The position numbers were made by a program, and so were the translations under genes. Source: Triplophysa rosa (Eukaryota > Chordata > Actinopteri > Cypriniformes > Nemacheilidae). Taken from it: a stretch of DNA of 64,000 nt. The stretch spans positions 2,740,951 to 2,804,950 of the forward strand of contig NC_079913.1 in NCBI RefSeq assembly GCF_024868665.1, read 5' to 3'. The stretch's first letter is position 1, and each line of letters begins with the position of its first letter. Below the pieces are notes generated by a model, which made no database searches, had not been told where the DNA came from, and saw only the letters and a program-made list of their open reading frames with translations. Positions 25,401 to 35,658 of the stretch are shown here, piece by piece.

Positions 25401-25833
25401 GACATTTGTTTTCATAATAACCGCGTTGTTTTGAATAGATCAAATACAAACACCACTTACCGTGTTTGTAAACGTTATGCCAGCTTCACCTATCAGCTTT
25501 TTCGTCTTGGCCAAAGGGATCTGTAAAAATCACAGATGGCAGGACGTGAACTCCCAACACCATCATACAGCTCCACCAGCAACATACAAATAAACAAATG
25601 CATTACAGATCAAAATAAAGCAATAAAACTAGTTTCCCATGAAATGTCCTCACCATGCCACCGATAGAGACATCTAAATCATCGGTGAGAATTAAAACAA
25701 TGTTAGGTCTCGGATACATTGTAGCAGCGACCAGATTGCTACCATGCAAAGTGACGCAGATAAGAATAAAACGTAACATGATGAAAGAAAAGGATGTCGT
25801 TTGTGATGCCGAATTAAAAACAAGTAAAGCCAT
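22347..25833 (-). CDS. gns: N-acetylglucosamine-6-sulfatase (lysosomal glucosamine (N-acetyl)-6-sulfatase)
   Basis: Removes 6-sulfate from N-acetylglucosamine during lysosomal breakdown of heparan and keratan sulfate; loss in humans causes Sanfilippo syndrome type D (family knowledge). Fourteen coding exons, all with AG/GT borders and matching phases: 25654-25833, 25461-25520, 25039-25245, 24743-24808, 24238-24336, 23986-24153, 23815-23897, 23611-23729, 23428-23531, 23244-23345, 22956-23066, 22747-22857, 22508-22668 and 22347-22422. Total about 548 aa (human 552). Visible active-site features: metal-binding LTDD (Asp51/52), the formylglycine signature CCPSRAS (Cys88 the likely converted residue), TPAPHSPW, and SDNGYHTG (Asp322/Asn323). 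Several N-glycosylation sequons (NNT, NCS, NYT, NIS) fit a secreted lysosomal enzyme. The whole gene is only 3.5 kb. Confidence 0.95.
23611..23729 (-). CDS. gns: gns exon with the SDNG metal-binding motif
   Basis: Encodes [15 protein letters not shown] through [14 protein letters not shown]. In sulfatases the Asp-Asn pair of this motif helps bind the catalytic calcium. It joins the upstream exon through a split Arg codon (phase 2) and the downstream exon through a split Gly codon (phase 1). Confidence 0.93.
25039..25245 (-). CDS. gns: gns exon with the sulfatase active-site signature
   Basis: Encodes 69 residues starting [21 protein letters not shown]-x-P-S-R is the sequence recognised by the formylglycine-generating enzyme, which oxidises the Cys. 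The [14 protein letters not shown] stretch is almost identical to human GNS. Phase 0 at both ends. Confidence 0.95.
25654..25833 (-). CDS. gns: gns first coding exon: signal peptide and first metal ligands
   Basis: Sixty residues. Two in-frame starts are possible: MALLVF at 25833 (Kozak G at -3 and G at +4) and MLRFILICV at 25779 (A at -3). The second places a compact hydrophobic signal peptide right at the N-terminus; the first adds 18 residues. [14 protein letters not shown] aligns with human RRPNVVLLLTDDQD. Ends GGM at donor gtgagg. Confidence 0.85.
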
Positions 25834-26815
25834 AACAAAGACAGGGGTCTTTTCTTGCGATAAAAGAATGAAACTGTGTTAAAGCGAACGCTTCTGCATA
25901 GGAGCAACTAGCTTCCCCCGTTTGCGAAATTATTAAACATACTATGGCGATGTTTTGGCTCATGAATATTATTTGACGTTGCCTGGTTTACGTTTATTAA
26001 GTAGCCAATTTGTATTACGTAGCCATGCTTTCGCCAGAGTGGACTCGCTAATTGGTCGGTTGACTAACGCCCACCCACCAACGTCTCGCGTTTATCCAAT
26101 CAGATACGCCTACTAGGCGACCGGTGGTCAATAAATTAATATTCATGAGCCAGTCCTTCAGAATAGTAGGATTCGACAGCACGTCGCTTTCGCTCAGTCC
26201 CGTGTAGCGGAGGGGCGGAGCCCTAGTCAGCTGATGTGTTCTTTTTAGTGGATGATGTCATTCATGAAATTACGATTATGTGGTTTCTGCTGTTGTTTTG
26301 TGTTTGTGCCGTACAAATACACACCATTTCACAAAAGCTGCATGTTTTTTAATGTTGCTCTCCGTATAAAACATTACTTTTTTACTCTGTTTGAATTCGT
26401 GCGGATAGACAGTATACAAACACTTTAAGATGTTTTACTTTTTTCTGTATTTATTTGGACACTTTAGTTCGTATTTTTTAAATGACTTTCGTGATTATAG
26501 AAACAATTGTGTAATGCTTTGAGTTTTAATTCCCTGTGCGTGCTGCGTTGCACCTGTAGCTGAGAAACATTTTTTTCTAAAAGTTTTGAAGGTGGGCTGA
26601 ACTATTTCCACTGCAGGGGGGCACAATCAGGATTCAGACGGATTCAGGAAGGAAACTTGAGCCTGGGAAGGCGCATGCCAACCCTTCTCGTGTAATGGAA
26701 CAAACCCGGAACTTAAGTTCCTTATCGATTCATCCTTAAGTCTTTGGTTTGTGCGCGCAACGTATGCGCAGGAGTTTGTTAGGTTAAACGTAAACGCGAG
26801 ATAGCTTCATAAAAC
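25834..26815. promoter_or_regulatory. Divergent promoter interval shared by gns and tbc1d30
   Basis: 982 bp between the two start codons. CCAAT boxes lie at 26005-26009, 26051-26055 (reverse) and 26096-26100, and a GC-box-like ggaggggcggagcc near 26208-26221. No strong TATA box was identified for either gene. The three CCAAT boxes sit nearer gns and are bracketed by a 15 bp inverted repeat (25957-25971 and 26137-26151). Two short 5' UTRs are expected inside this interval; transcription starts are not visible. Confidence 0.55.
25957..26151. repeat. 15 bp perfect inverted repeat framing the CCAAT cluster
   Basis: GGCTCATGAATATTA at 25957-25971 recurs as its exact reverse complement at 26137-26151. 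The block is 195 bp and encloses all three CCAAT boxes. Confidence 0.85.
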
Positions 26816-27353
26816 ATGTCCGAAGTTGAATTGGGTAAAGAAGAACTCAAAGAGATTGACATATGTGACAGTATCTGCTCAGAGGAGGAGAGTGGAGTTT
26901 TCCTTAACTCAGGTGCGTCGCATCTTGACGGCTTCTCACCTTTTCACAGATGGGTTTCAAAGGGACGATCTTACTCCGATGGAACTTATGAGTGTTTCAA
27001 CACAGCTTCATCGTTATCAAGCTCACCATCCAAGTGCGCAAAAGGGCCTCATGGATCACCAGATGGAGAGATCCGTAAGGAGAATGGAGGCGGACTGCGT
27101 GGAGCTTGTTTATATCACGTGTATTCAGATGAAGATGAACAGAGGACCTCCCGGGCATCATCTATTATGGGCTGTCTGTTAGTAGAGCTTTATGACACTT
27201 ACAGCAGTAACAGCTTTAGAGGGGTTGACAGCTCCACCGAAGCCTCCAGTTCAGATGCTTTCCTCGGGAGGAGCAACACGGGCGCCAACTTTCTGCAGGA
27301 ACTTCAGGAGAAACACACGAGACGCCATCAGATGAAATATCTGTCTCAGAAAG
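26816..27353 (+). CDS. tbc1d30: tbc1d30 long-isoform first coding exon
   Basis: The start AAACATGTC has A at -3. Encodes 179 residues, mostly polar, Ser-rich and poorly conserved, until DSSTEASSSDAFLG and FLQELQEK followed by RRHQMKYL, which match human TBC1D30 SSTEASGSD and LQELQER. An acidic cluster SDEDEQRTS lies mid-exon. Ends phase 1 at AAAG|gtgagc. Confidence 0.9.
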
Positions 27354-30300
27354 GTGAGCGCCTCAACCTCTCTCACAACTATAATACAATTTATTTGGTT
27401 CTTTTTTCCTTTTTGTTCATGACTTAGTGTTATTTTCACAATGTTTATTTCAATATATGCTACTGTATAGGACTTGTTTACAAATATGAACTTGTTATTG
27501 GACAGACTTTTAGATCTTATTGGATTTTAGGGTGACATACATAGATGTAAACACAATGTGTAAAATACATACATGTGTGCGCTTTAATGAAATAAAACAG
27601 TAAACTGTCAATCAGACACTTATAAGTAGAAATGTTTACCTTCATAAATATTTTTTTTAGATTTGAGCAGCATATGTTTTGTGCTCAGGTCCAGAGGAAC
27701 TAAAGTGGATCATCCAGGAGGTGAAATACCGTATTGTGGTCCAGTCTGCCAAACTGGTGCGTCAGCTGAAGAGAAAGGACAGACTGCGTCAGAAATTTCA
27801 GAAGAATTGTGATATAGTCACTGCCTGTCTTCAAGCAGTCTCTGAGAAAAGACGTAAATACAAATCATTCTCTTATTTCATTCTGGCAGCCATTACGGTA
27901 ATGTGCTGTGTCAAATTACATAAGGCCTTCTGTGCTGTTTGTCTAATGTGTTTTAGATCGAAACAGACCTTGGCGTTCTCTTATAAGGTCTGTTGTCCTT
28001 AAGCGATTTTAGAAGACTGTGATGGTTGTATGTGGTTGTAGATGCTGAAAGATCCATGATTGTTACAGAATGTATAGGGGAAAATAGACTGTTCTCATCA
28101 ATATTGAATAACAATTTGAGTTTTTGGTGAATGTCCATGCTGGGGAGTCATGGTCATGTGATGGGTTTTACACACTGACATGCAAATTGGCATCGTAACG
28201 ACACCACAAATACGTGCGTGTCAAACTCTGCTGTAGCTGACCTATACAGATAATGTGGCCTCTGCATCTCTCAAGGTTTTTTCCTCCATTTTATTTACAT
28301 GCAGCATGACAACCACTTTCAGACAGGTACAGTATTACATAAAAACTAAAGCTCTGCATGATTTATATTCTTCAGTCCATTTCTATTCCTGATGCATATG
28401 ATGTCTTGTCACATCACTATAGGAACGATTAAAGGAGTAGTTCACTTCAACATATGCCCCCATTCACTTACCAGAGTAATTGTTATTCCTACTATGGAAA
28501 GTTAATGGGGGCACTTTTTGAAGTGAACTACTCCTTTAAAACGTTTTTTTACAGTTTCTTGGCATGTTTATGTTTGTAAACATGCATATCAGTAAATGTG
28601 TTTATTATTTGTACAAGATGCATGTCAAAAGAATGCCACAATGCCTGTTTTCCAATGGGAAAGACATTTGATATTTTCCACATATTGAAAGTCAGAACTC
28701 TAAATGAACTTCAAGTGAATTCTGTCCGATAGTTAAAACTTTATTACATTCTGCTCATTATATTTAAAAACATGAAGTTACAGAATGTCTTTCTTTTTGC
28801 GTAAAGTATAGTTTAATTCCTTATAAAAATCACTGCAGAAGATGTTTACACGTTTGCCATTCACTGCCTAAAAGTCATCAGTATCATTTTTCTCATTCAC
28901 TGCATCTTTGGCCCATCCTCCAGAGCTCCAGTGGTCCCTCCTCCCGCTCAACCCTGCATATGACGCTCATATGTGGGCGTAGACACACGCTCATCACCGC
29001 TGTATTCAGCCTCGCATCGTCCGTGTTATCTGTATTACCTTTGATTCTTTTATACCGTTATTTTCATGAATAAATCTTCAACTGATTTATTGATCAGTTC
29101 GTCATTTTCTGTTTGCTGCTGTACGTTTCTAGATGATGTTCCTCGAGATGAGATCGTATTACATCCCCAAAAGACATTAAAGGGTGAGGTGTTATGCGGT
29201 TTATGTTTCCAAGAGGAGTCGAAACGGACCTCGTCCTCTTAGCTTTATTCCGAAATGAGGCAGGAAAGGTTTGTGTCCTCGAGGAGATCGAGGGTTTGCG
29301 TGAAACGACAGAATGCAGGTGGAGGAGTCGGTAATATTATTAGTAATGTGCTGAAGAAACGCAACGGCATCTCAAGAAGAGCGCCACGCCTGCTGTGCAC
29401 ACTAGAGCCAGGTGAACCCACTCACGCATGCTTTAAATATCATTTGTATCATTTATTTAACGTGTTTGACATATTAGCTCAGGTAATGTCTGTTCCTAAG
29501 ATTTCTTTCCATTCATAAACACTGCTGGCAGATTGCCAGCTTGTCAGGAAAGAGAATATTTCAAGTACATCTCTCCTAAAATTTAAAACAATTTCATTGA
29601 ATATAATTTCAATTTTGATTACTGGCTTTGGGTTAGAGGGATGCTCATAGTTTGAATCATCTACTTGAAGTGCTTTAATCTATATGAATCAGTATTCTGT
29701 CTCATTTCATGACACTTGATACTTAATGATACTTAAATGGTCATTGCTTTTTATTCAGACACATGTGCTTTGATGTGTAAACTAACATGGCAGTAGGAGG
29801 GCTCGATAGATCACGTAGGTTAATCCGGCTTGGGAGTGAAATAGAGGCTGCAATGGTTGCTATTCTGTGTGTCATCTATAGCGTCATATAACACAGATGG
29901 ACCCAGGTTAGTATTTATTCGTTCGTATGAACGAGAATTAGATAATGAGCAGAAAAGGCTGCTTTCATTGCTGGTTCAATCGCGTTGGTTTGTTTACAAG
30001 ATTGTTTGACATATGTCGCATTGCTACATACTACGTCTATTTTTGAAGATTCAAGTATAGTAAGGGTGGTTATCGCGCAATATTATAACAGGATAAAAAC
30101 AGAAATGAAAGAGAGTTTAGTTCTGCTCGACGTAGGATGGTGTCGTGTATCCGGAAGCAGGAAGCGGCGTTCAGCACCACGGCGGAGTGGACAGCGAAAT
30201 TTATCATCTAGTATCTGATAAATCGCGTTTGGTTTGTTTTGGTCGTGTCGTCATCTTAAACGCAATATATATACCAGAGTTTCTGTCGCATTTTTAGTTT

Positions 30301-33300
30301 GCTTTTGTATCACTTTATTCCTGGCTGTGTTGTTATAAAAATACGGGTTATAAGGTTAAGTTAGATTAGTCGGCCTACAAAAAAAAGAAAACAAGTTTTA
30401 TTCATATTCATTTATTCATGTTTTCGCTACATGTCTGTGCTTTTTATATCATGACCACCCATTATTCTTTTGCATTGAATGCTTAATGATGATTGCGCAA
30501 CAGCCCATCATTCAGTTCATTTGTTAATGTGACACCTGCAGCTCAGGGGGACATCATTTTTCTATAGAAATCATTGTGTCATTGGTTTGTCTCTGCAGGC
30601 GTTGACACCAGGTTGAAGTTCACTATCGAACCATCTCTTGGCAAAAACGGATTTCAACAAGTATGTATGAGATACATGTGTCCTTTGCTGTACATGTGCG
30701 CTTGTACACACATCTCTTGTTAATGGCTGTTTTTGTTCAACTGCAGTGGTATGATGCTCTGAAAGCCGTGGCCAGGCTCCCAGCTGGCATTCCCAAAGAA
30801 TGGAGAAAAAGGGTATGGCTGGTGGATATTGTTCTGTTTTTGCAATATATGTGTTATTGGCACAGTGTATAATACATTGTACACAATAAATGTTTTTTGG
30901 CTATCTGGCACACACTGTGATGTGAGATTTATGTTTATGTGTGATGTAGGTATGGCTGACATTGGCTGATCAGTACCTCCACAGCATCTCTATTGACTGG
31001 GAGAAGACAATGAGGTTTGCCTTCAACGATCGTAGCAATCCAGATGATGACTTGCTCGGAATTCAAATAGTCAAGGTACATATACAGTAAAATCTGTGTC
31101 AAAATTGTTGCCTTGAAGTAGATTCAGTGTTCGAGATGTTTAATGGAATAAAATGGAGTCTGTCGGATGAAATGTTAAATGGTGCAGCAGGATGTTTGCT
31201 TTCAGTTGTGCGTCAGAGGTAAGAGGATAATGGAAGAGTAAATGTGTGTATGTGTGTTTGTGTTTGTCTGTGTGGTGCTGCGTGAAACAGTGATTCATCA
31301 AAGACAGGTGCGCACAAGCGGTCAAAGTTCAGTTTCACTCTCCTGCCTCTGAGGTGGTTATGCTGTTATATATGCTTCTGTAGAATACAAAAAACAGCTT
31401 AACAACCTCAGAAGCAGCTGAAAATGAATAGAATGTTTAGATCACCATTTTCTCTTGTCATGTCATCTAGGACTTGCACCGGACAGGCTGCAGTTCCTAC
31501 TGTGGCCAGGAGGCGGAACAGGACCGGGTGGTGTTAAAGCGGGTACTGCTGGCATATGCTCGCTGGAACAAGACTGTCGGCTATTGCCAGGGCTTTAATG
31601 TTTTGGCTGCCCTCATCCTGAAGGTCACAGAGGGAAATGAAGGAGATGCATTAAAGGTTTCCCTGCATTTCTGTAATATATGCATATGTAGTTCAGAGTC
31701 TCAGTTATGAAATACTTTCTTTTTCCCTGTATAGGTGATGATATATTTGATCGATAAGGTGCTTCCCGATAGCTACTTTGCCAATAACCTGCGTGCCCTC
31801 TCGGTGGACATGGCAGTGTTCAGAGATCTGCTACGACTGAAGCTTCCAGAACTTTCTCAGCATCTTCATCATCTACAGAAAGTTGCCAATCGGGAAGGAG
31901 GAGGTTTGTCAGATGTGAAAATACAAACCAGGTCAGCTGCATTTGTCTAATACTGTAGTTGTTTAACACAGTGCTGTGTGTTTTCAGGCAGCTATGAACC
32001 GCCGCTCACTAACGTCTTCACCATGCAGTGGTTTCTCACCATGTTCGCCACCTGTCTGCCCCATCGCACCGTACTGAAGATCTGGGACTCTGTCTTTTTT
32101 GAAGGCTCTGAAATGCTGCTGCGTGTCGCTCTGGCCATCTGGGCCAAACTCGGAGAGTAAGTTCATGAAAGACCAGATTCCAAAAACCTCCTTGGCATAA
32201 GAAACCTGTATGATTATAAATATTAAAAGAGCATTGAGAAATGGTCAGCGTGTATCAAGCGTGCTGCCTTATCTTCACGTCTCGCAGGAGAATTGAGGAG
32301 TGTCAGACTGCCGATGAGTTTTACAGTATAATGGGATGTCTTACACAGGAGATGCTGGAACACAACCTGATCGATTCCAATGAACTCATGCAGGTCAGTG
32401 TTTGTTTTTCTGTATTTGTCAGTCTTTTTAAACCAAAGCTCTGGTTCTGCTGTGTGTGTGTGTGTGTGTGTGTTTAATGCATGCACCTATATGTTCCTCT
32501 CAACAGACGGTCTACTCCATGGCTCCCTTCCCATTCCCCCAGCTTGCTGAGCTCAGGGAGAAATACACGTACAACATCACGCCATTCCCTGCCCCGGTCA
32601 GAGCTAACAGCAGGTATCAATAACTTACAACATGAATGTGAAGGATAATGTGTTCTATGATACATTTGTAATGTTTTTCCCCAAACATTTACACTCAGTT
32701 TTTTAAAACCCCCGATGTGTTTTGAAGGTTAAGGTTGGTAATTCTGCAATTAAAACTCTTTATAAATAATAAAATCAAAGTATTTTATTATTCTTTTTTA
32801 TGATTTATAGTCAGGCACTCCATGGATGGGAGAGTGACGATGACGTTGACATGGATGATGAAGACCCCATCATTACCGCTCTGGGCTGTCTGGGACCTCT
32901 TGGTGGACTTCTGGCTCCTGAGATCCAGAGATATCAAAAGCATCTTAAAGGTTAGTTTCTGAGCATAAGTTAAAGCTGTTTTATTTTCTGCATTTAGTAG
33001 GTAGTAGATTAGTAGAGCCGTTGCAGAGAGGGAATAATGTGAGTACTGTAATTTGATGTATTTTGGGGGGTGACTTTAAATAAACCTCACCGTACCACAG
33101 GGATTTCTCAGATGCAGACGTTTATGAGTTCTATAATATTTTATGAGCTTCTTAACCTATATTGGCAGTATGGAAGTAATAATGATCCCATGCACTAATG
33201 CAAACATCATGAGCTCACTGTATCCAACCTTGGCAAGATTGTGAATATCTTTAATTATCCCGTCTGAATTCGCCTGCAGACGGATTTATGCCCAGATGCA

Positions 33301-35658
33301 TTTGTCAGTTCTTGTTGTTTTCGAGGTGTTTTTGAATAGCGTCCAACTGTCCTTCATTACAGACTTTGGAAAGGGGCCCATACTTTTTCTATAAAAGTTA
33401 CCCTGCCAAACAATCAGGCACTAACCCACAGTGTTCATATTCGATCAAGCACAGTTTTTCATCTTCTCTGCAGATCAGAAAGCATCGCAGAGCTCTCACG
33501 GCAGTAACATAGCCGAGCTCAGTCCCGGGGCGGTGGGCGGAGGACGGGCGGAGCATCAGGCGGCCATCAACAGCATGATGCTGGAGCGCATGAGCACTGA
33601 CATCAGCGCGCTAAAGAAACAATACTCACGCATTAAACAAAAACAACAGCAGCAAGCCGGTCTCCTCTACATTCATTCAGGTACTAGAGCCATTGAAATG
33701 AAAAGAGAATCCCTGGTCTAATATAGAAGGATTTGGAGACTGCTACAAATTTATTTGTATTAACACAGTGGCATAATGCATTTGCGTCGGATAATGAAAT
33801 ATTAAATCAAGTGTCATTTATTTTAAAGCTACAACCCTTAAATTCTCTCAACTTCTCTATATTTGCCTCTCTATTGGCATCTCTGTCAAATGATGTCAAA
33901 CTGATAATTCCCATAAAGTCATACCCGACAGATCAACTTATAAATCATAATTATAAGCATACCATTGCAAACTGGGATAATGTTGCTTGTTTTAACCAAA
34001 ACAAGTTACGGTTTGCCCCTTTACAGATAGCTTTTGCATTGTGTCTTTGCAAATGCCACTTTGTTGGTTTATTTAATCCAATAACAAAAACCAGAGAAAC
34101 ATGTTTTGAGTGGGTCTTTTAGGGGCCACTGTATATCCAATTCTTTGACTTCATCTCTTGGATACATATCTGAGAATGATTGTGTAGTATTAGTCAGTAT
34201 GTGTATGTCACATTTTTCCCAGGACCTCCAGTGGAAGCTGAAACTATTGAACCTCATCAAACCAGTAAAACACAGAACCAACACACTGGTACTGATCATC
34301 ACGGGTCAATTATAACTCCATTAGATGTGTTAGGCTGTGCATGTGATGCAATGATGTTTTAACTGGTGTTGGGTCTGCTTTTGGATCGCACAAAAATCAC
34401 ATAATGATTTGTAGTGTTGTGGTGAAGGCTGAACTGATTATCGAAGGTGATGTGCTAAAGCTTGGGGATGATTTTTTTATTGTTTAATTTCTTAAAGTAT
34501 TGCAATATGTCAATCTCTGCAAATTTTTAGGAGAATACTGCACAAGCAATTAAAGAAAAATGAAGATATGCCTGGTCTTATTGTTCATCAATTATCTGTG
34601 CACATTATCTCGTATTTTCATAATCAAATCAATTCTTAATAGATCAAATCTGGCCCTGTTTTACAGTTGTGTTTTCTGTTCATCATCTTGTTTGATCTCG
34701 ATATCACATTAGGGATGTAAAATGGGTTTTTATGTTCGAACCTTTCGCTCACAATTACTAGTGTTTTCTGACATGTTGACATTGATTCTTCACAGATAAA
34801 TGTCCAGCCACCAGCATCCTTGCCTCCCAGCTTGGTCCCTCCCCTGTGGTCAACCATCTTCTGCTGGGAAGGAAGCCCAGGCCTGGTCAGCAGTCCTCAA
34901 AAAATTGTGTCATTCATAACGCAGGAATGTGCCCCCAAGGCCACTCGACCCCCAGCCAGGACCACACGTGCCAGGCCAGGCTCCATTCGCCCTGGCGCAG
35001 CCACGTGCGCACCCACCGGAGGAACATCGCCAGGGCACGGGCCCAGCTCGGCTTTGACGATTCTCTAGAAGTAGAGGATGACGAAACCTTCGTGAGCAAA
35101 ACCGAAGAAGCGTCTGAAGAAAAAAGTGAGGAACAAGGGGTTGAAAAACAGACGGAAAAGCTGGAGATGTCTGAAGAGACAACAGTGGTGGCTGAAGGCA
35201 CAGATGCCACTCCGCAAGACCACAGCTGTGGAGAAGAAGAGGAGGTCCAACAGATAGAGAACCAGCTGTCTTCTCTCGAGCTGGAACCTTCATCAGAACA
35301 AACAACTCCAAACTCCACCGACCCAGATCCTCCTACATCAACTCCACCTCTGGATCCCCAGCCAGATGTGGAGCCCAACTCCACTTCTCCATCTTCAGTC
35401 GCCTCCACGTGTCGTCCATCATTAGACTCTTCTAGCTCAGAAAGTAGCAGCTCCGTTAGAAGAAGCCCATCAAACTTAGCGGAGGAACCCACGAAACCAC
35501 AGATCTTCTCTCCATTCCCCAGCATCAAAACGCCTCGCAAGTCTGCCGCTGCAAGAAACTTGGGCCTTTATGGGCCGACTGCCAGAACTCCAAACGTGCA
35601 CTTTCCTCAGATGAGTAGAAGTCTGAATCAGATAGGAAGCACCACCAAACGACGATGA
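26816..35658 (+). CDS. tbc1d30: TBC1 domain family member 30, Rab GTPase-activating protein (long isoform)
   Basis: TBC-domain GAP; the human protein acts on RAB8A and restrains primary cilium formation (family knowledge). Thirteen coding exons: 26816-27353, 27689-27853, 30599-30660, 30747-30812, 30950-31075, 31471-31656, 31735-31903, 31988-32156, 32288-32393, 32507-32613, 32811-32950, 33474-33680 and 34796-35658, in frame throughout, giving 967 aa (human about 924). TBC catalytic residues are visible: the arginine finger in IVKDLHRT (Arg323) and the glutamine finger in GYCQGFN (Gln359). Further matches to human are CDIVTACLQAVS, WYDALKAVARL, ALSVDMAVFRDLLR, YEPPLTNVFTMQWFL, MAPFPFPQLAELREKYTYNI, NIAELSPGA, the basic coiled-coil SRIKQKQQQQ, and the C-terminal NLGLYGPT and VHFPQMSRS. 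Confidence 0.95.
27689..27853 (+). CDS. tbc1d30: tbc1d30 second exon, long isoform only
   Basis: Encodes PEELKWIIQEVKYRIVVQSA and the basic helix RQLKRKDRLRQKFQ, then NCDIVTACLQAVSEKR. Strongly conserved with human and predicted to be a coiled coil. The codon for the next Arg is split (AGA C|gtaaat), pairing with GC at 30599. Confidence 0.92.
28429..28539. mobile_element. Miniature inverted-repeat transposable element (near-perfect hairpin)
   Basis: Starts TTAAAGGAGTAGTTCACTT and ends with its reverse complement. The arms align for about 48 bases each (the gccccattnactt part matches too), leaving a loop of about 15 bases. No coding capacity. TTAA at both tips may be the target site. Confidence 0.8.
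28900..29254 (+). promoter_or_regulatory. tbc1d30: Candidate internal promoter of the tbc1d30 short isoform
   Basis: Lies directly before the alternative first exon. It holds repeated GC-rich motifs (ctcctcccgctc, gtgggcgtag) and no obvious splice acceptor. The assignment rests on position. Confidence 0.35.
29255..29411 (+). CDS. tbc1d30: tbc1d30 alternative first coding exon (short isoform)
   Basis: ATG at 29255 with A at -3. Encodes 52 residues: MRQERFVSSRRSRVCVKRQN, a glycine stretch, then NVLKKRNGISRRAPRLLCTL and EP, ending with one base before donor gtgaac. That base plus GC of the exon at 30599 gives Gly then VDTRLKF, so it splices in frame to the shared part. A human TBC1D30 isoform starts with a similar basic MRQ...LLCTLEPG-VDTKLKF sequence (from memory). 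The resulting protein is about 785 aa and keeps the full TBC domain but lacks the long-form N-terminus and its coiled coil. Confidence 0.82.
30599..31075 (+). CDS. tbc1d30: tbc1d30 exons 3-5: approach to and start of the TBC domain
   Basis: Three exons (30599-30660, 30747-30812, 30950-31075) with very short introns of 86 and 137 bases. They encode VDTRLKFTIEPSLGKNGFQQ, then WYDALKAVARLPAGIPKEWR, then VWLTLADQYLHSISIDWEKT. GIPKEWR-x-x-VWL is the standard TBC entry motif. Confidence 0.93.
31471..31656 (+). CDS. tbc1d30: tbc1d30 exon with both TBC catalytic fingers
   Basis: Begins DLHRTG, whose Arg is the GAP arginine finger, and contains NKTVGYCQGFN, whose Gln is the glutamine finger. Both motifs are intact, so GAP activity is expected. 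62 residues, phase 0 at both ends; the donor AAG|gtttcc is weaker than usual. Confidence 0.94.
31735..32613 (+). CDS. tbc1d30: tbc1d30 exons 7-10: C-terminal half of the TBC domain
   Basis: Exons 31735-31903, 31988-32156, 32288-32393 and 32507-32613. They encode VMIYLIDKVLPDSYFANNLR through ANREGGG, SYEPPLTNVFTMQWFLTMFA and KIWDSVFFEG, IEECQTADEFYSIMGCLTQE, then TVYSMAPFPFPQLAEL. A (GT)n tract sits 34 bases before the last acceptor. Confidence 0.93.
32451..32473. repeat. (GT)n microsatellite in a tbc1d30 intron
   Basis: Eleven GT units ending 33 bases before the exon at 32507, within the polypyrimidine/branch region. Confidence 0.9.
32811..33680 (+). CDS. tbc1d30: tbc1d30 exons 11-12: acidic linker and basic coiled coil
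   Basis: Exon 32811-32950 encodes an acidic run SDDDVDMDDEDP followed by ALGCLGPLGGLLAPEIQ. Exon 33474-33680 encodes NIAELSPGAVGGG, then NSMMLERMSTDISALKKQYS with RIKQKQQQQ, a likely coiled coil. Both match the human order of motifs. The intron between them (32951-33473) shows nothing else. Confidence 0.9.
33681..34795 (+). other. tbc1d30 last intron
   Basis: 1.1 kb, AT-rich, no exon, repeat or regulatory signal recognised. Confidence 0.7.
34796..35658 (+). CDS. tbc1d30: tbc1d30 terminal coding exon
   Basis: 286 residues then TGA. SPVVNHLLLGRK, a basic block with HSPWRSHVRTHRRN, a long Glu/Ser/Thr/Pro-rich low-complexity segment, then IFSPFPSIKTPRKSAAARNL and GLYGPTARTPNVHFPQMSRS. The last block is conserved with human, suggesting a docking motif; the acidic-Ser middle varies. 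The exon composition creates long antisense frames, which are not genes. Confidence 0.93.

Larger units (their letters stand above)
27854..30598 (+). other. tbc1d30 second intron, containing an internal promoter and alternative first exon
   Basis: 2.7 kb. It contains an inverted-repeat element at 28429-28539 and the alternative first exon at 29255-29411. The remainder, including 29412-30598, shows no further exon. Confidence 0.7.

Noticed and set aside
34914..35540. A 208-codon minus-strand open frame
   Set aside because: It lies entirely opposite the tbc1d30 last exon. Its Ser-rich content is the antisense of a Glu/Ser/Pro-rich coding segment, with no splice context or family similarity.
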